Shown: positions 10,601-23,000 of the stretch, piece after piece
Layout of the letters: each line of letters begins with the position of its first letter
Numbering within the stretch: position 1 is the first letter of the stretch
NCBI GenBank assembly: GCA_949316235.1
Contig: OX438759.1
Location: 17,608,618 to 17,672,617 of the forward strand
DNA from: Oegoconia quadripuncta
Taxonomy: Eukaryota; Arthropoda; Insecta; Lepidoptera; Autostichidae
Direction of reading: 5' to 3'
DNA: 64,000 bases
Program-made: the position numbers and the translations under genes
The notes under the pieces: generated by a model
What the model saw: only the letters and a program-made list of their open reading frames with translations
What the model was told of the DNA's origin: nothing
Databases searched by the model: none

Positions 10601-13600
10601 AGGATCGGCAGTGATACGCCCGCGTACTAGTCGGGGAGTGAATAGCTGATTAGGCACCAATGACGTCACACGAAGGTCGATACTCACTGGACACGCAGGC
10701 GATATATTTGCTGCAGTAGAGCAGTGCCCGAGGCCCGAGCGGCAGGAAGCGCGGCGGGTCCTCTGTTTCCTCCCGCGCCCAGCTGCGGAGCGGCACCAGT
10801 GACGTCACACGAGGGTTAGCCGGGTCTTCCACTGATATGTGCGCTGGAGACGAGAAAACTTGATAGAAGATTTCATTTCAAAACCACATTGATCATATTG
10901 TTTATTTGAATTACACGAGCCTGGAGGAGTTGACAAAAGGATTTGTATTTAAAGCTACACATCTGCGCTAAAATATTAATAACTTATTTACAAATAACAG
11001 TTTTACAAAAACGGTATTGCATGTTGATAACTGCAGCGGTTTTTTTTTTTTTTTTTTTTTTTTATTAAAAACTGGTTTCGCATTTGACTACAATCTCACC
11101 TGATGGAAAGTGACGATGTAGCCGAAGATTATGACAACAAAATATTTTCTTTTATTCGAAAATACTAAAACTTACTCACCTACATTCGTTTTGTTCTATT
11201 TTGTTGTAAGTATTTCCTTGTCAATTTTATTTTATTTCATTTAACATTAAATTGACCAATTTTCTATTTGTAATATAGTATTTAATGTGTAAATTATTTA
11301 TTATTTCGTTTGATTTTATTATTTATTTATGTTTGAATTTTACCTATAGATTGTTTAATGACACTAATAATAGTGACATTCCACCGAATTATTTTATAAG
11401 AATTGTAATAAAAAATGAGAATATATAATTGGCATAACTTCGGCTATACATATTGTGTGACAGTTTTTATAATGATGCTGTTGATTCTGTAATATTGAAA
11501 AATAAAATACGTTAAAATCATGAAGCGTTAAGCTAATTCTTTATCGTCACCATATCAACTACAGGACAACCACTGCTGAACATATTTCACCATCAGCATT
11601 GTTCTTGCCCTAGTCTCAATTTATTTGGAGTCGGCGCAGTACGTCGTCTTACGTGCTGAACATATGTATCCTCCATACATTTCCAGTGAGTCGGCTAGAA
11701 GCGGCCTGCATTCAGCAACTTCTTACCAATTAATTCTTACCAAGTGCGTATCTCATCTCTGGTGACCTGGCTACGTTGACAGCCGCTATGAGCAAATGCA
11801 GCCCGTTGTTGCCGCTCGCTCGCACGTCTAAAGCGAGGATCTCCAGACTGTTGAGATCACCTGCAATCAATGTATGGGTCAATTCCGATACTGAGGACAT
11901 TAGCATCGGTGTGCGAAGTGCGAGTTTTGCCTCGTTTTTAACTTTACCATCGCGTTCACGTTTACGAAATAGTACCTATGAAAAAAAAATCGTTTTGCAA
12001 ACTATCCGCTAGAGGCGCTGCACATTTCTTCATACAAATCGTCACGTGAACACGGTAGTAAAGTTAATTCGAAATAAAACTCACACTCCGCCCTCTGCAC
12101 ATTGTTTTCCATCAAGAGTTTCTGCCTCATGAAACGATTACTTTGGTACACGACTGTTTGGTGTAGTGGTTAGAAATTCTGACCACTATACCAAAACGTC
12201 GCGGGTTCGAATCCCGCTAGGGGCATATGATTTGTATGATGAATATAGACATGTGTTTCCGAGTAATGGATGTTTTTCATTCATTTATATATGTACTTAT
12301 TTACAACAAAAAAAACGTATTTGTGTAGTTTATCAACCATCTGGCATCCATAACACAAGCCTAGATGCTTACTGTGGACCTAGATGGCGCTGTGTATGTG
12401 CGAAGATATTTATTAATTATTATTATTTTATTTTTTATGCACAACGGGTTGGCACTTGACCTCATTCACACCTGATGTTAAGTGAAGATGAGGCCGAAGG
12501 TGGTAGCGTACCCCCAACCCAATCTTATTTGGGGGACTGGATGTTTTATTATTACTAAGTCATGTCAAAAAATCAAATATTCATAAATTCTAAATCTCAA
12601 ACTGGACAAAAAAAAATTGAATGACTTTAATGAGGCCTATCTAGGTCTACTGGAAGTATGATAAAGGGTTTGATGATCTGTCAGTGAGTGATAGAATCTG
12701 CTTTTTTTGAGAGTCATTATCTCGGGAACTTTTAAAGTTACAGTTTTGAAAATTGGAATATTGTGAAATGCTAGGGATCACATTACCTAAATAAAATAGT
12801 ACATATGTATGTCATATGGTTACTGAGATAGTGGGGGTAGAAAAGTGGTTAGAAATGTTTCATGTGTATAGAGCACTCGGTGTACGAACGGACATTCGCT
12901 TCGATACCATCTGCAAAGCTGAAACGGCAGGAATCTTTTGTAAGCTAATTCGTATATTTATTTACTTATTAATTCCAATCTACGGACAGTGTATCTGTAT
13001 CTATTTGAGTACCTATACTGCACTTGAATACACATATACCTACGTGACATTATTCACTGATGCGCACAGTAAAATATGCTTGTCTGGTTGTGGGTAATAG
13101 CTGAAAATCAGTGTTTTGCTCTCTGAGCAATTATATACACTGAGCTATGACCCATTTGTACGGCTGTAGCACACACATACTCTAGTGTATCCTGATGTTA
13201 CTTTTATGAATTGTTATAAAATATGTTTATCCAATTGCTTTGGAACTTATGGTATGTGTGTGACTGGAGATACAAATAAACGATCTATCTATCTATCTAC
13301 CTTGCGGCGCCAGATGAGCCAAAGTGAGCGCCCGTCGCAGGTTGTGTTCATGGAGCTCGGCCCCCCGCCACACGTGCAGCACGGGCCCGCCCCCCCCGCC
13401 GGCCGCCCCGCCCCCGCCCCCGCCCCCGCCCCCCCCGCCGGCCACCAGCGCCACGCAACCACTATCGGGGCCCGCCGTGTCGAACGGGCCGTCAGATACC
13501 ACCACCACGCCGACCAGTTTCTGTGGAAGGCATAGCTTAGTACTGAGACCGGCCACTGACAGCTTTGTTTTATGCACAAGAAAGAAAGAAAGAAGAAGAA

Positions 13601-16600
13601 GAAACTGTTTATTCGCCACTTCGACACATATACAACAATTGTTAGGTAAGTAGAATAACAGAACTCTCAGATAAGTGTCGCAGTAGCGAAAGGGAAACGA
13701 CTCAGCTATATGCTGAGCTTATAAGAGCTCAGCGCTGGTACACTGTCGCACCCAGAGCAGACGAGTTACCGTCGCTAGTTGCATAAAGACAGGACAAGTC
13801 AAAGGAATTAGTAAATTAAATAAATACATAAAGATACTTGTTATGTGACATAAAACTTATATACAGGGCGTCCCAAAGTTATGGGACATGAAGGGGAAGT
13901 ACCTTAAATATCGTAGATAGTGAATTTTGCTCAAAGAAGACTTTATGTTATTTTTAAAAGTTAGTAATTCTGCATTCATAGATTTTCTAAAAATTATTTG
14001 CTTCGGCTGGGAATCGAACCGACTCAAATGTGAAAAAAAAAACACCCTACTTTTATGATGCCAATCGAAAGAATAGCTAAAAAATAATAACTCTGCCTAA
14101 GTAACATAGTATTTTAAAAGAAAGGAACAACGTGAAATTAATCATTTTAATCAAATAAAAAACATACATGAAACTGCCGTAGTCAATTAAGTAGGTATTT
14201 TTTTGTAAATTAATTAATTAAATGCTCAAAATGTGATCCCTCTTGTCTTACGCAAATCGCCAATCTTTTAATGAGCCCGCTGCCTGTTGATTTTCTAATC
14301 ATTTTATGGTGAACACTCGATGTGATATGGCACAATTCTGTTTGCAACTCGCCTACGTTCTCGTATCGCTTTTTGTATAGCATATCTTTCACGTATCCCC
14401 AAAAGAAGACATCTAATGGTGTGAGGTCCGGGGATCTGGCCGGCCATCTAATCGGTCCATTTGTACCAATCCATGTAGGAAAACATTCATTTAGAAAATC
14501 TGCTGCTCTCCGACTATTATGAGCCGGAGCTCCATCTTGTTGGAAAATTAAGTTTTCTTGCTCCGCCGCGGAATGGTTTCTTATCTTATCCCTTAAAATT
14601 TGAAGGCGTCGGCAATAAATAACTTTCTTGAAATTTGACTCAATCATTTTATGTTGTTCCTTTCTTTTAAAATACTATGTTACTTAGGCAGAGTTATTAT
14701 TTTTTAGCTATTCTTTCGATTGGCATCATAAAAGTAGGGTGTTTTTTTTTTCACATTTAAGTCGGTTCGATTCCCAGCCGAAGCAAGTAATTTTTAGAAA
14801 ATCTATGAATGCAGAATTACTAACTTTTAAAAATAACATAAAGTCTTCTTTGAGCAAAATTCACTATCTACAATATTTAAGGTACTTCCCCTTCATGTCC
14901 CATAACTTTGGGACGCCCTGTATATATAAAATATGGTGCTGCTAGTATCAATATAAATATAAATACAATGGCTCAGATCAAATAACGCCTGAATTCGCAA
15001 AGAGATGGAATATAAGTAATAATAATAATATTAAACGAGTAATTGAAAAAAAAAACGGGTTGGCACTTGACCTCAATCACACCTGATGTTAAGTGAAGAT
15101 GAGGCCGAAGGTGGAAGCGTACTGACCCGGAAACCCCATCTTATTTGGGGAACTGGCTACCTTATCTCTGACAACCGGAACACAACTTGCCCGATTTGAC
15201 ACATCAGACCTTAAATTATGTAACTTCATCAATATCGTCTTCGTGCGATTTACCAATTGAAATTGCAGTGTCCCTTAGAGATAACTTTAAAGAGTATAAT
15301 ATTCTAGCCGTCCCTTCACAGTACATTTTTGAAAATATAATATGTATATGTCAAAAAAATATTGATGATGATCAAGAAATTGTGATAAACACTTTGTCAA
15401 TACAAGAAATAAAGATAAACTTGCAGGTCAAATAAGTCGCCGCCGAAAAATCAGTAATTCATTCAAAAGATTATGTATACGCTTTAACAATAAGGTTCCT
15501 GTTGATATATAAAATCTTCCTTTCAATAAATTTAAAGATACTATAAAATAGAAACTTATTAAGAAAGCATATTATAAAATATCAGACTATTTAGTTGATA
15601 AACATCCTTGGACATAACCAGCTGGTTTGAATGCCAGGCCATTTCACAATTAATAATAAAGTGTAAATAAAAAACTACTTGTAATATAAGAAACTGTTTT
15701 TAAAAGAATAACCCCTTGCTTGTTCATCTCAGAGGAAAATTGCATTTTGATTAAGCAGCAGTTTAAAAAATAACCGTAAAACCTTACCGTAAAAGCATAG
15801 GAAGTTGAAGGATTTACTGACTTTGTGAAGTTTGAAAAATGGTGTTTGCCAATAATAATATGCCATACGTCATCAAGCTGTGGAAGTCTTGCGGTCTGTT
15901 GAATTTGACCGCAGAAACAAATTTTCGCAAATTTCTCATTGTGAGGTCTTCACTGGATTTTAGCCGCCAAAGTAATGTATGGGATGTTCCCTGGGTATAA
16001 AGCTAGCAAACTGTAACTTACGGTTTCAGCATGAGCTGGCATTGAGCCAAAGAAGAGCAGAGACACCCGTCGTCCGATGCCTCCTAACCAGCCGCTGGGC
16101 GCCCGCAGGGTCCGACACGTTACTGTCGCGCGCCCATCTGCAGGCAATGAGGCAATAATTTACCCAATCATAGCAATAGTCCCGTAAGGTTACCTAAATT
16201 TTGGGATGCAACTTACGTTAATCTTAGATTTTTTTTTCGTGCCTTGGGGTTTTGGTCGTTTTTATTTGCAAAGCGAGATGATTCTTAGCCATGTTTCATC
16301 ATCAGCCCGTAAACATCCCACTGCAGGGATATAGGCCTTCCCTAGTATATGAGGGAGTATGGGCCATAGTCTGCCACGATGGCCCAATGCGGGTTGGGGA
16401 CTTCACATGCCTTAGAATTTTTATTTCTCAGGCATGCAGGTTTCCTCGCGATGTTTTCCTTCACCGTTTAAGAGCAGTCGGACAAAAATTTAAAACTCAT
16501 TGGTGCATGGCCTGCCTGGGAATCGAACCCGGACCTCCTAAATTGGAAGACCGCGTCTTAACCGCTGAGCCACCCTCGCCACATGTCATGTTTGATGGGT

Positions 16601-19600
16601 ATCAATTAAACCGTTTCGAAGAGGTTTAGCGTCAAAAACAATTGGTTTTATAATCTTATTTATTTATAATATTATATTATATTATATTAATATATCTTAA
16701 TATATCTTAAAAATATAAAGTCGGAATTGATCTCACGATGAGAGATTTGTTTCCGAGTGTTTTCGGCAGTAAGATGAAGAAACATAATTCGAAGTTCAAG
16801 TCGAATGCGGTACCAACTGTACGACATACTACTTCAAATACAAAGTTTCTCTTAACCCGATTGACTTGCCTTGGCGATGCATGAACATTAACTTTAATTA
16901 AAATTATTGTTGGTTGTATAATATAATTGGATAATCAGTCCTACTACCAACTCTAATTGTCCATGTGCAAAAAATTTGGAATTCTAAGATTATCGAAAGT
17001 TAAAATCGTTCGCTTACTGGTCTATAAAGCCAAAAGGAGGGGAGAGCAATAAAGACGGGATCGTGTCGGTCTATGCTTTATTAATACCCGGTTTAATGCT
17101 GTGCGATGACATATAGAATTTTATTTAATTTATATTGGATGAGTTTTTTACAGTAAGGAAAAAAATAGGGCATTTTAGGTAAGTCAAATAAAAGTTATGG
17201 GCATAGGTAGTTTAATTTTTTTTTTTTTGGCTTTTTGGCTTTTTGGCGGGAACTCAGCGAGTGAAGTAGCATTTTTCTTTATAAATCTTATAATTTGTGC
17301 ATTCTAACTTTTGAAGCTTAATAATGGCAGAATATTGTGCAGCAAACGTTAGTGATGGTGTACAAGTGAAGGGAAGTGTAAATTAAAGTGCGTAACGGAG
17401 CTTTCGGGTTCCCACAAGAAGCCGCCAAAATCTTTTGTAAAGCATTCTGCCACTTTACTGAAGAATGACTTGACCGTGACTAGACTCTGTATACGCCAAG
17501 TATACGACGAATTACTTGTTTTGACTGTGACTGACTTACAAACTGAAGAAATAAGAGAAATAAGACATGGCTGTTATGGGCTAGATCCCTTTGCCTTCTC
17601 CTAAAGGAGAGAATGAAACCAAAAAAAAAAAAAATTTTTTTTTTTTGTCAAAACCATCCATCACGCACGCGCCGGCCGGAGATTGATCGATTCGTAGGGT
17701 TCCTATCATGCGATATTCATTTGGGCCTCATATTTTCTCCAAGTTTTTTTATTTATATAATTAATTTGAGTATATCAGAGGAAGTCTAAAAGTGGCGCCA
17801 ATAACAGAAAAGCTGAGGAGTAATAGGTTAGCATGGTTTGGGCACATTATGAGGAGGGATGAAAGGCACGTAACAAGACGAGTGTTAAGTATGAATGTGG
17901 AGGGATACAGAGGTAGAGGAAGACCAAAGAAGGTGTGGGTAGACTGCGTGAGGAATGATATGTGTGTGAAAGGGGTGAGTACGGAGATGACGGCTGATAG
18001 AGGAGAGTGGAAGAGGATGACATGTTGTGCCGACCCCACTTAGAGTGGGATAAGGGCAGGAAAATGAATGATAATTAATTTGATGATGTATTATACCGAC
18101 TGCCTCAAAAAAGAGGAAGCTTTTCGTGTTTTTTTAAGCACAATAAGGAGATGGCGGGACGAGCTGGAAGAGTTCCTCAACAACTGGTCAGAAGAAGTCC
18201 TGCACAGAGGCGTGGAGAGAGAAAAGGGAGGCCTTTGCCCAGAAGCTGCCGTTGACGTCAATCACATCTGATGTTAAGTGAAGATGAGGCCGATGGTGGA
18301 AGCGTACTGACCCTGAAACCCCATTTTATTTGAGGGACTGGCTATCTTAACTCTGACAACTGGAACATAACAATGCTATTAACATTGCTGTTTGGCGGCA
18401 GACTTAGATAAGATGTTGGTAGGTAGCTAGCTAGTCAGGCGGACATATAAAATGCCCTACCACCAACCAAATCAATACCATGTATGTACAATGACAACCA
18501 TGTACCCCGCTTAGGGATCGAAACCGCGACCTCTGATTCGTACCCCCAATGTTGTTTACGTTGAGCCACGGAAGCGGTTAAAATGATATGAAGTAGTTAT
18601 GATAAAATGATTAATATCTTGCAGAGTAAAAAACAGGTTCAAGGAACAATATTACAGCTGAACTACGCCGAAAGTGGGCGCTTTGACAGCTAACGAATAG
18701 GGCTGTGTAACAAATCATTATAGAAGGGCTTCATTTGTGTTTCACAGTAGCTTATTGTTATAATTACAAATCTAGTGACATGATGCTTATGATGATAGTC
18801 ATTTAGATATGTTTATTAGATTTATTAGAAAATTTTCTAAAGGCTGGGGCGGAATACCAACTGAGACCGTATTGTCGAATGTTACTATTACAATTCTATG
18901 TACAATGGATTAACATGACTTGTAAATTTGGACAAATAAAATCTCATTAATACGGTCAAATGATCAAACTGTACGGGCTAGCACGTATAATAGGCATCAT
19001 AATAGTGAATGAGCGTTCATGCGCTCTATCACAATGGAATAAGGCCGATGACGCGGTAAAACGATCCATCGACTTGTTCCTTACCGTGGGTAAAATGCAT
19101 ATTCGGCTATTTACGCCGGTACCACGTTTTATTAATCAGTTCGCGTTTATAAGTAGCAAGTAAACCACGCGCTCTCATCATTCATCTAGCATAATTAATT
19201 ACAATAAAATTTATCATTTCTAAAGTCGTATATTATCATTTCCAAACAATTTCGGCTAACACCCGAACACAAACAAATGTTTCTGTTATTTTAAGGCATT
19301 TGTTTAACCCAGTGAGTGACTTGTGACTCCAGATGGCCTAGTCCGACACAAATCGAGAAATCTGCACTGGACCCACCCGGATTCTAGTAGTGCGATGTTC
19401 ACTCATGCATTGAATTACCATAGAAGAACCAAACACACTCACCAACAACAGTAGGGTCCAACAAAACAACGGTACAAGTAGTAGTAGCGAGTACAAGTCC
19501 CGCTCTAGTGTAGTCCCCCAACCTCTCGCATTCCTGTCCCGCTAGTTCGGCGGACACGTCGACGTACACGCCCTCTTGACCGATGGAGGGCCAGTATCGG

Positions 19601-19992
19601 ACAGTGCCTTCTGGTGACACTCCGATACACGAGGGCATCTGAGAATAAGTAATTGGCAAGTTCTATCTATGTTCAAAATTCAAAAAAATCCAAAATTATT
19701 TATTTTCAGTTAAATATCAGTTTTAATAAATGAGTTGTTAAGGTTTCCTTGTAAGTATAGCAATACCTGTATCAGAAGACCTCACTCTTCCATAGCTATG
19801 TTATATTACTTTACTAAATAAAACAGACAGTGTAAAATTAGTAAGAAACTTAACAATAATAATAAGGAATACTTGAGTAAGAAATTGAGAGTTTAATGAA
19901 CTGTTATGAGAGTTCAACGTGGTCGCTTGTAACTATGTGTGTGTGTGTGTGCGTGTGCGTGCGTGCTTGCGTGCGTGTGTGTGTGTGCGTGC

Positions 19993-20083
<91 letters not shown>

Positions 20084-23000
20084 AGTGGTGTATGAGCACA
20101 TTTGTTATGTATACAATAAAAGGATTCCATGCTGTATCGCATAATTTTGTCAGGGGCACATAACTAATAGCATAAATCATTTCGCATATATATTCAATAC
20201 TAATCTTAGAGCATAACGTTCGCTTCGCTCCCGCCCTAGCATTTATTGCTTTTCCTATATATTTTTTTTATTAGCCTATTTTGTTCCACCCGGGCCTCCC
20301 CTAAGGCTTTACCTAATAGCAAGCAATTTTAATAAAGAATAATAATAATGCGCACATTTGGTTTCTGGGTTATTATAGAAAAATCTAACATCGAACGCCA
20401 AGCGCTCAGAACCTAAATCATCCGAATCAGTTCTACTTCGACCCACCGACCTCGACTCATTCACTTGCTCCACTTGAACTAATAATAAGCCAGCGACAAT
20501 ATATGCATTTTGTTTTTGGTCTGTTACAAAAGAATTTCCCTAAAATCTTTCTGGCCCTAAATCATCCGAGTCGGTAATGTCCTGATCCATCTTGCTTGCT
20601 TCTTCGCTGCTGCAAACTAAACTACTTTAAATATTACAAACTAAACTAATCTAAAGTAGGGCCAATTTATCACATTTGACATCTGTCAGTCTTAGCTTCA
20701 TAGTGAGGTGATCTGCTTAGAAAACCTGCTAATTATGGTGAAATTCACGCATGTGCCAAGTTCATGCTTTGATATCCATAGTGTAGAATCTATACTACAT
20801 CTACCTTGTAGATGATCGAAGGTCCGCCGTTACAAGCTTAAGTTGTTGACTTATTCTCGGGTATGAGACATTGTATTTAATTAATTTCAATGTATTTTTT
20901 TATGTGTGTGTACAATAAAGTGTTAAATAAATAAATTGTCAGACAAATTGCCATTGGGTATTTATGCTGCGTGATCGATCATTATGCTCTTCTAAATTAT
21001 GCCAAATAATCATTGTATTAAATAATATTCTAAACGCTAAATTTCTAAATAAATAAATTGTCAGACAAATTGCCATTGGGTATTTATGCTGCGTGATCGA
21101 TCATTATGCTCTTCTGAATTATGCCAAATAATCATTGTATTAAATAATATTCTAAACGCTAAATTTCTAAATAAATAAATTGTCAGACAAATTGCCATTG
21201 GGTATTTATGCTGCGTGATCGATCATTATGCTCTTCTAAATTATGCCAAATAATCATTGTATTAAATAATATTCTAAACGCTAAATTTCTAAATAAATAA
21301 ATTGTCAGACAAATTGCCATTGGGTATTTATGCTGCGTGATCGATCATTATGCTCTTCTGAATTATGCCAAATAATCATTGTATTAAATAATATTCTAAA
21401 CGCTAAATTTCTAAATAAATAAATTGTCAGACAAATTGCCATTGGCCATTTTTAAAAAATCATTGCATTAAATAATATTCTAACTAAATAAATAATTTAT
21501 CAGACAAATCGCCATTGGGTATTTATGCTACGTGATCATTATGCTCTTGTAAATTATGCCAAATAATCATTAAATTAAATAATATTCTAAACGATAAATT
21601 TCTAAATATTCGGCCAAATCAGAGTTATGAGAAATTAAATTTATGTTAAAGAAAGGGAACCTGTAACAGTAATATGAAGCCGGTTGACTGTTAACTGACC
21701 TGCCCCCCATCCTCATAGAACAGCACCACGAGCTCAGCCTTGTGCGAGAGGTCTGTTTGCGGCAGCGTGAGCTCCCTGGCTGCCTGCGGACCGGAGGCTC
21801 CCGCCACTTGCCAGGCGAGCACGCGTCGCCCGAATACCACCCAGCACCAGCCGCAAGATGACAGACGGACGCTCACCTCGCCGCTTGCTGCGTACCAAAT
21901 ATGTTTTTTTTTTATATGAGAGGGCGGCAAACGAGCGTGCGGTTCACCTGATGGAAAGCAATCACCGCCGCACATGGACACCCGCAACACCAAAAGGGTC
22001 ACAGATGCGTTGCCGGCCTTTGAGGAAGGTGTAGGCTCATGTACGTGTAATCCCACCCAGCGCGAGTCGGCATTCGGGCAATGCATATTAAGTGATATTA
22101 AACAAATAAGCTATTTATTCCAAGATATGATAATCTTAGATAATAATAATAATAAATGTTATATGGCATAGGCCTCCTCCAACTTTCTACATTAAGCTCT
22201 ACCTGCCTCAGCACTATGCTCGAAGATCTCAATCAAGTATCTTTGCAAGTGAGCCTTAAGATGAACATAAAATTAGGGCGTATATTCATGTCGTGCCCAC
22301 ATCATTATCAGTTGGTAACTTCATTCTGGAAGCTGTAGACGAGTATATTTATCTAGAACAAGATATCCCATTAGATAGGTTGAACTTAGAGAGTGAGGTC
22401 AACGTATATCAAACTCGAATGGGCAGCAGTCAGGAAACTGCGCAACGTGTTCTCGTTCAGAATACTTCAGTGCTTAAAGGTGAAAGTTACTAGTGATGAC
22501 TGAGAAATAGTCTCTATTAGCCTCACAAGAAAGCTCAAGGTCTTGCAACAAGCCATGGAGAGGGCGATGAATCAACAAACGAACTACGCAATCGAATCAG
22601 GAATGAAAAAATCAGTAGGCCGGGATTAGTAGGTTGAAGTGGCGGTCGGTAGGGGTCATAGCTTGAAGAACTGATGGTGAATGGGATATTATAGTTTTCG
22701 AGTGGAGACTGCGCACCGGCAATCGCGGCGTATGACGTCCACTCGTTAGATTTAGTTCGTTTGTGGTTTACAAAGTGTAAATCTAACAATAAATAAACAT
22801 GTGACAATATCACTGTCTTTGTTCCACTTGCGCAAATTGGATTGTGCGTAATGAGAAAAAAACAAATCAACATTGGTGTCGATTCGGATGTACACCATCT
22901 AAACTAAACTGAAACCAGTTTTGGAGTGGTGCCGTCGCATCATACTGTTCCAGGGAGAAAGAGACAGTACTACTTTAAAACTGGTTTTAGTTTAGGTTAG

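Noticed and set aside
13293..13653. Pro-rich frames on the plus strand at the polyglycine site
   Set aside because: Antisense shadow of NUP133 exon 6.
14739..14945. A 68-residue ORF in the mariner arm (also at 13857, 25562 and 26415)
   Set aside because: It lies in the terminal inverted repeat and appears in every arm because the arms are copies. It is not a transposase part.
19896..20180. Cys/Val and Thr/His repeat proteins
   Set aside because: Translation of a GT dinucleotide microsatellite.
20925..21610. A CRISPR-like array
   Set aside because: Uniform 120-bp tandem units without spacers, in a eukaryotic intron.
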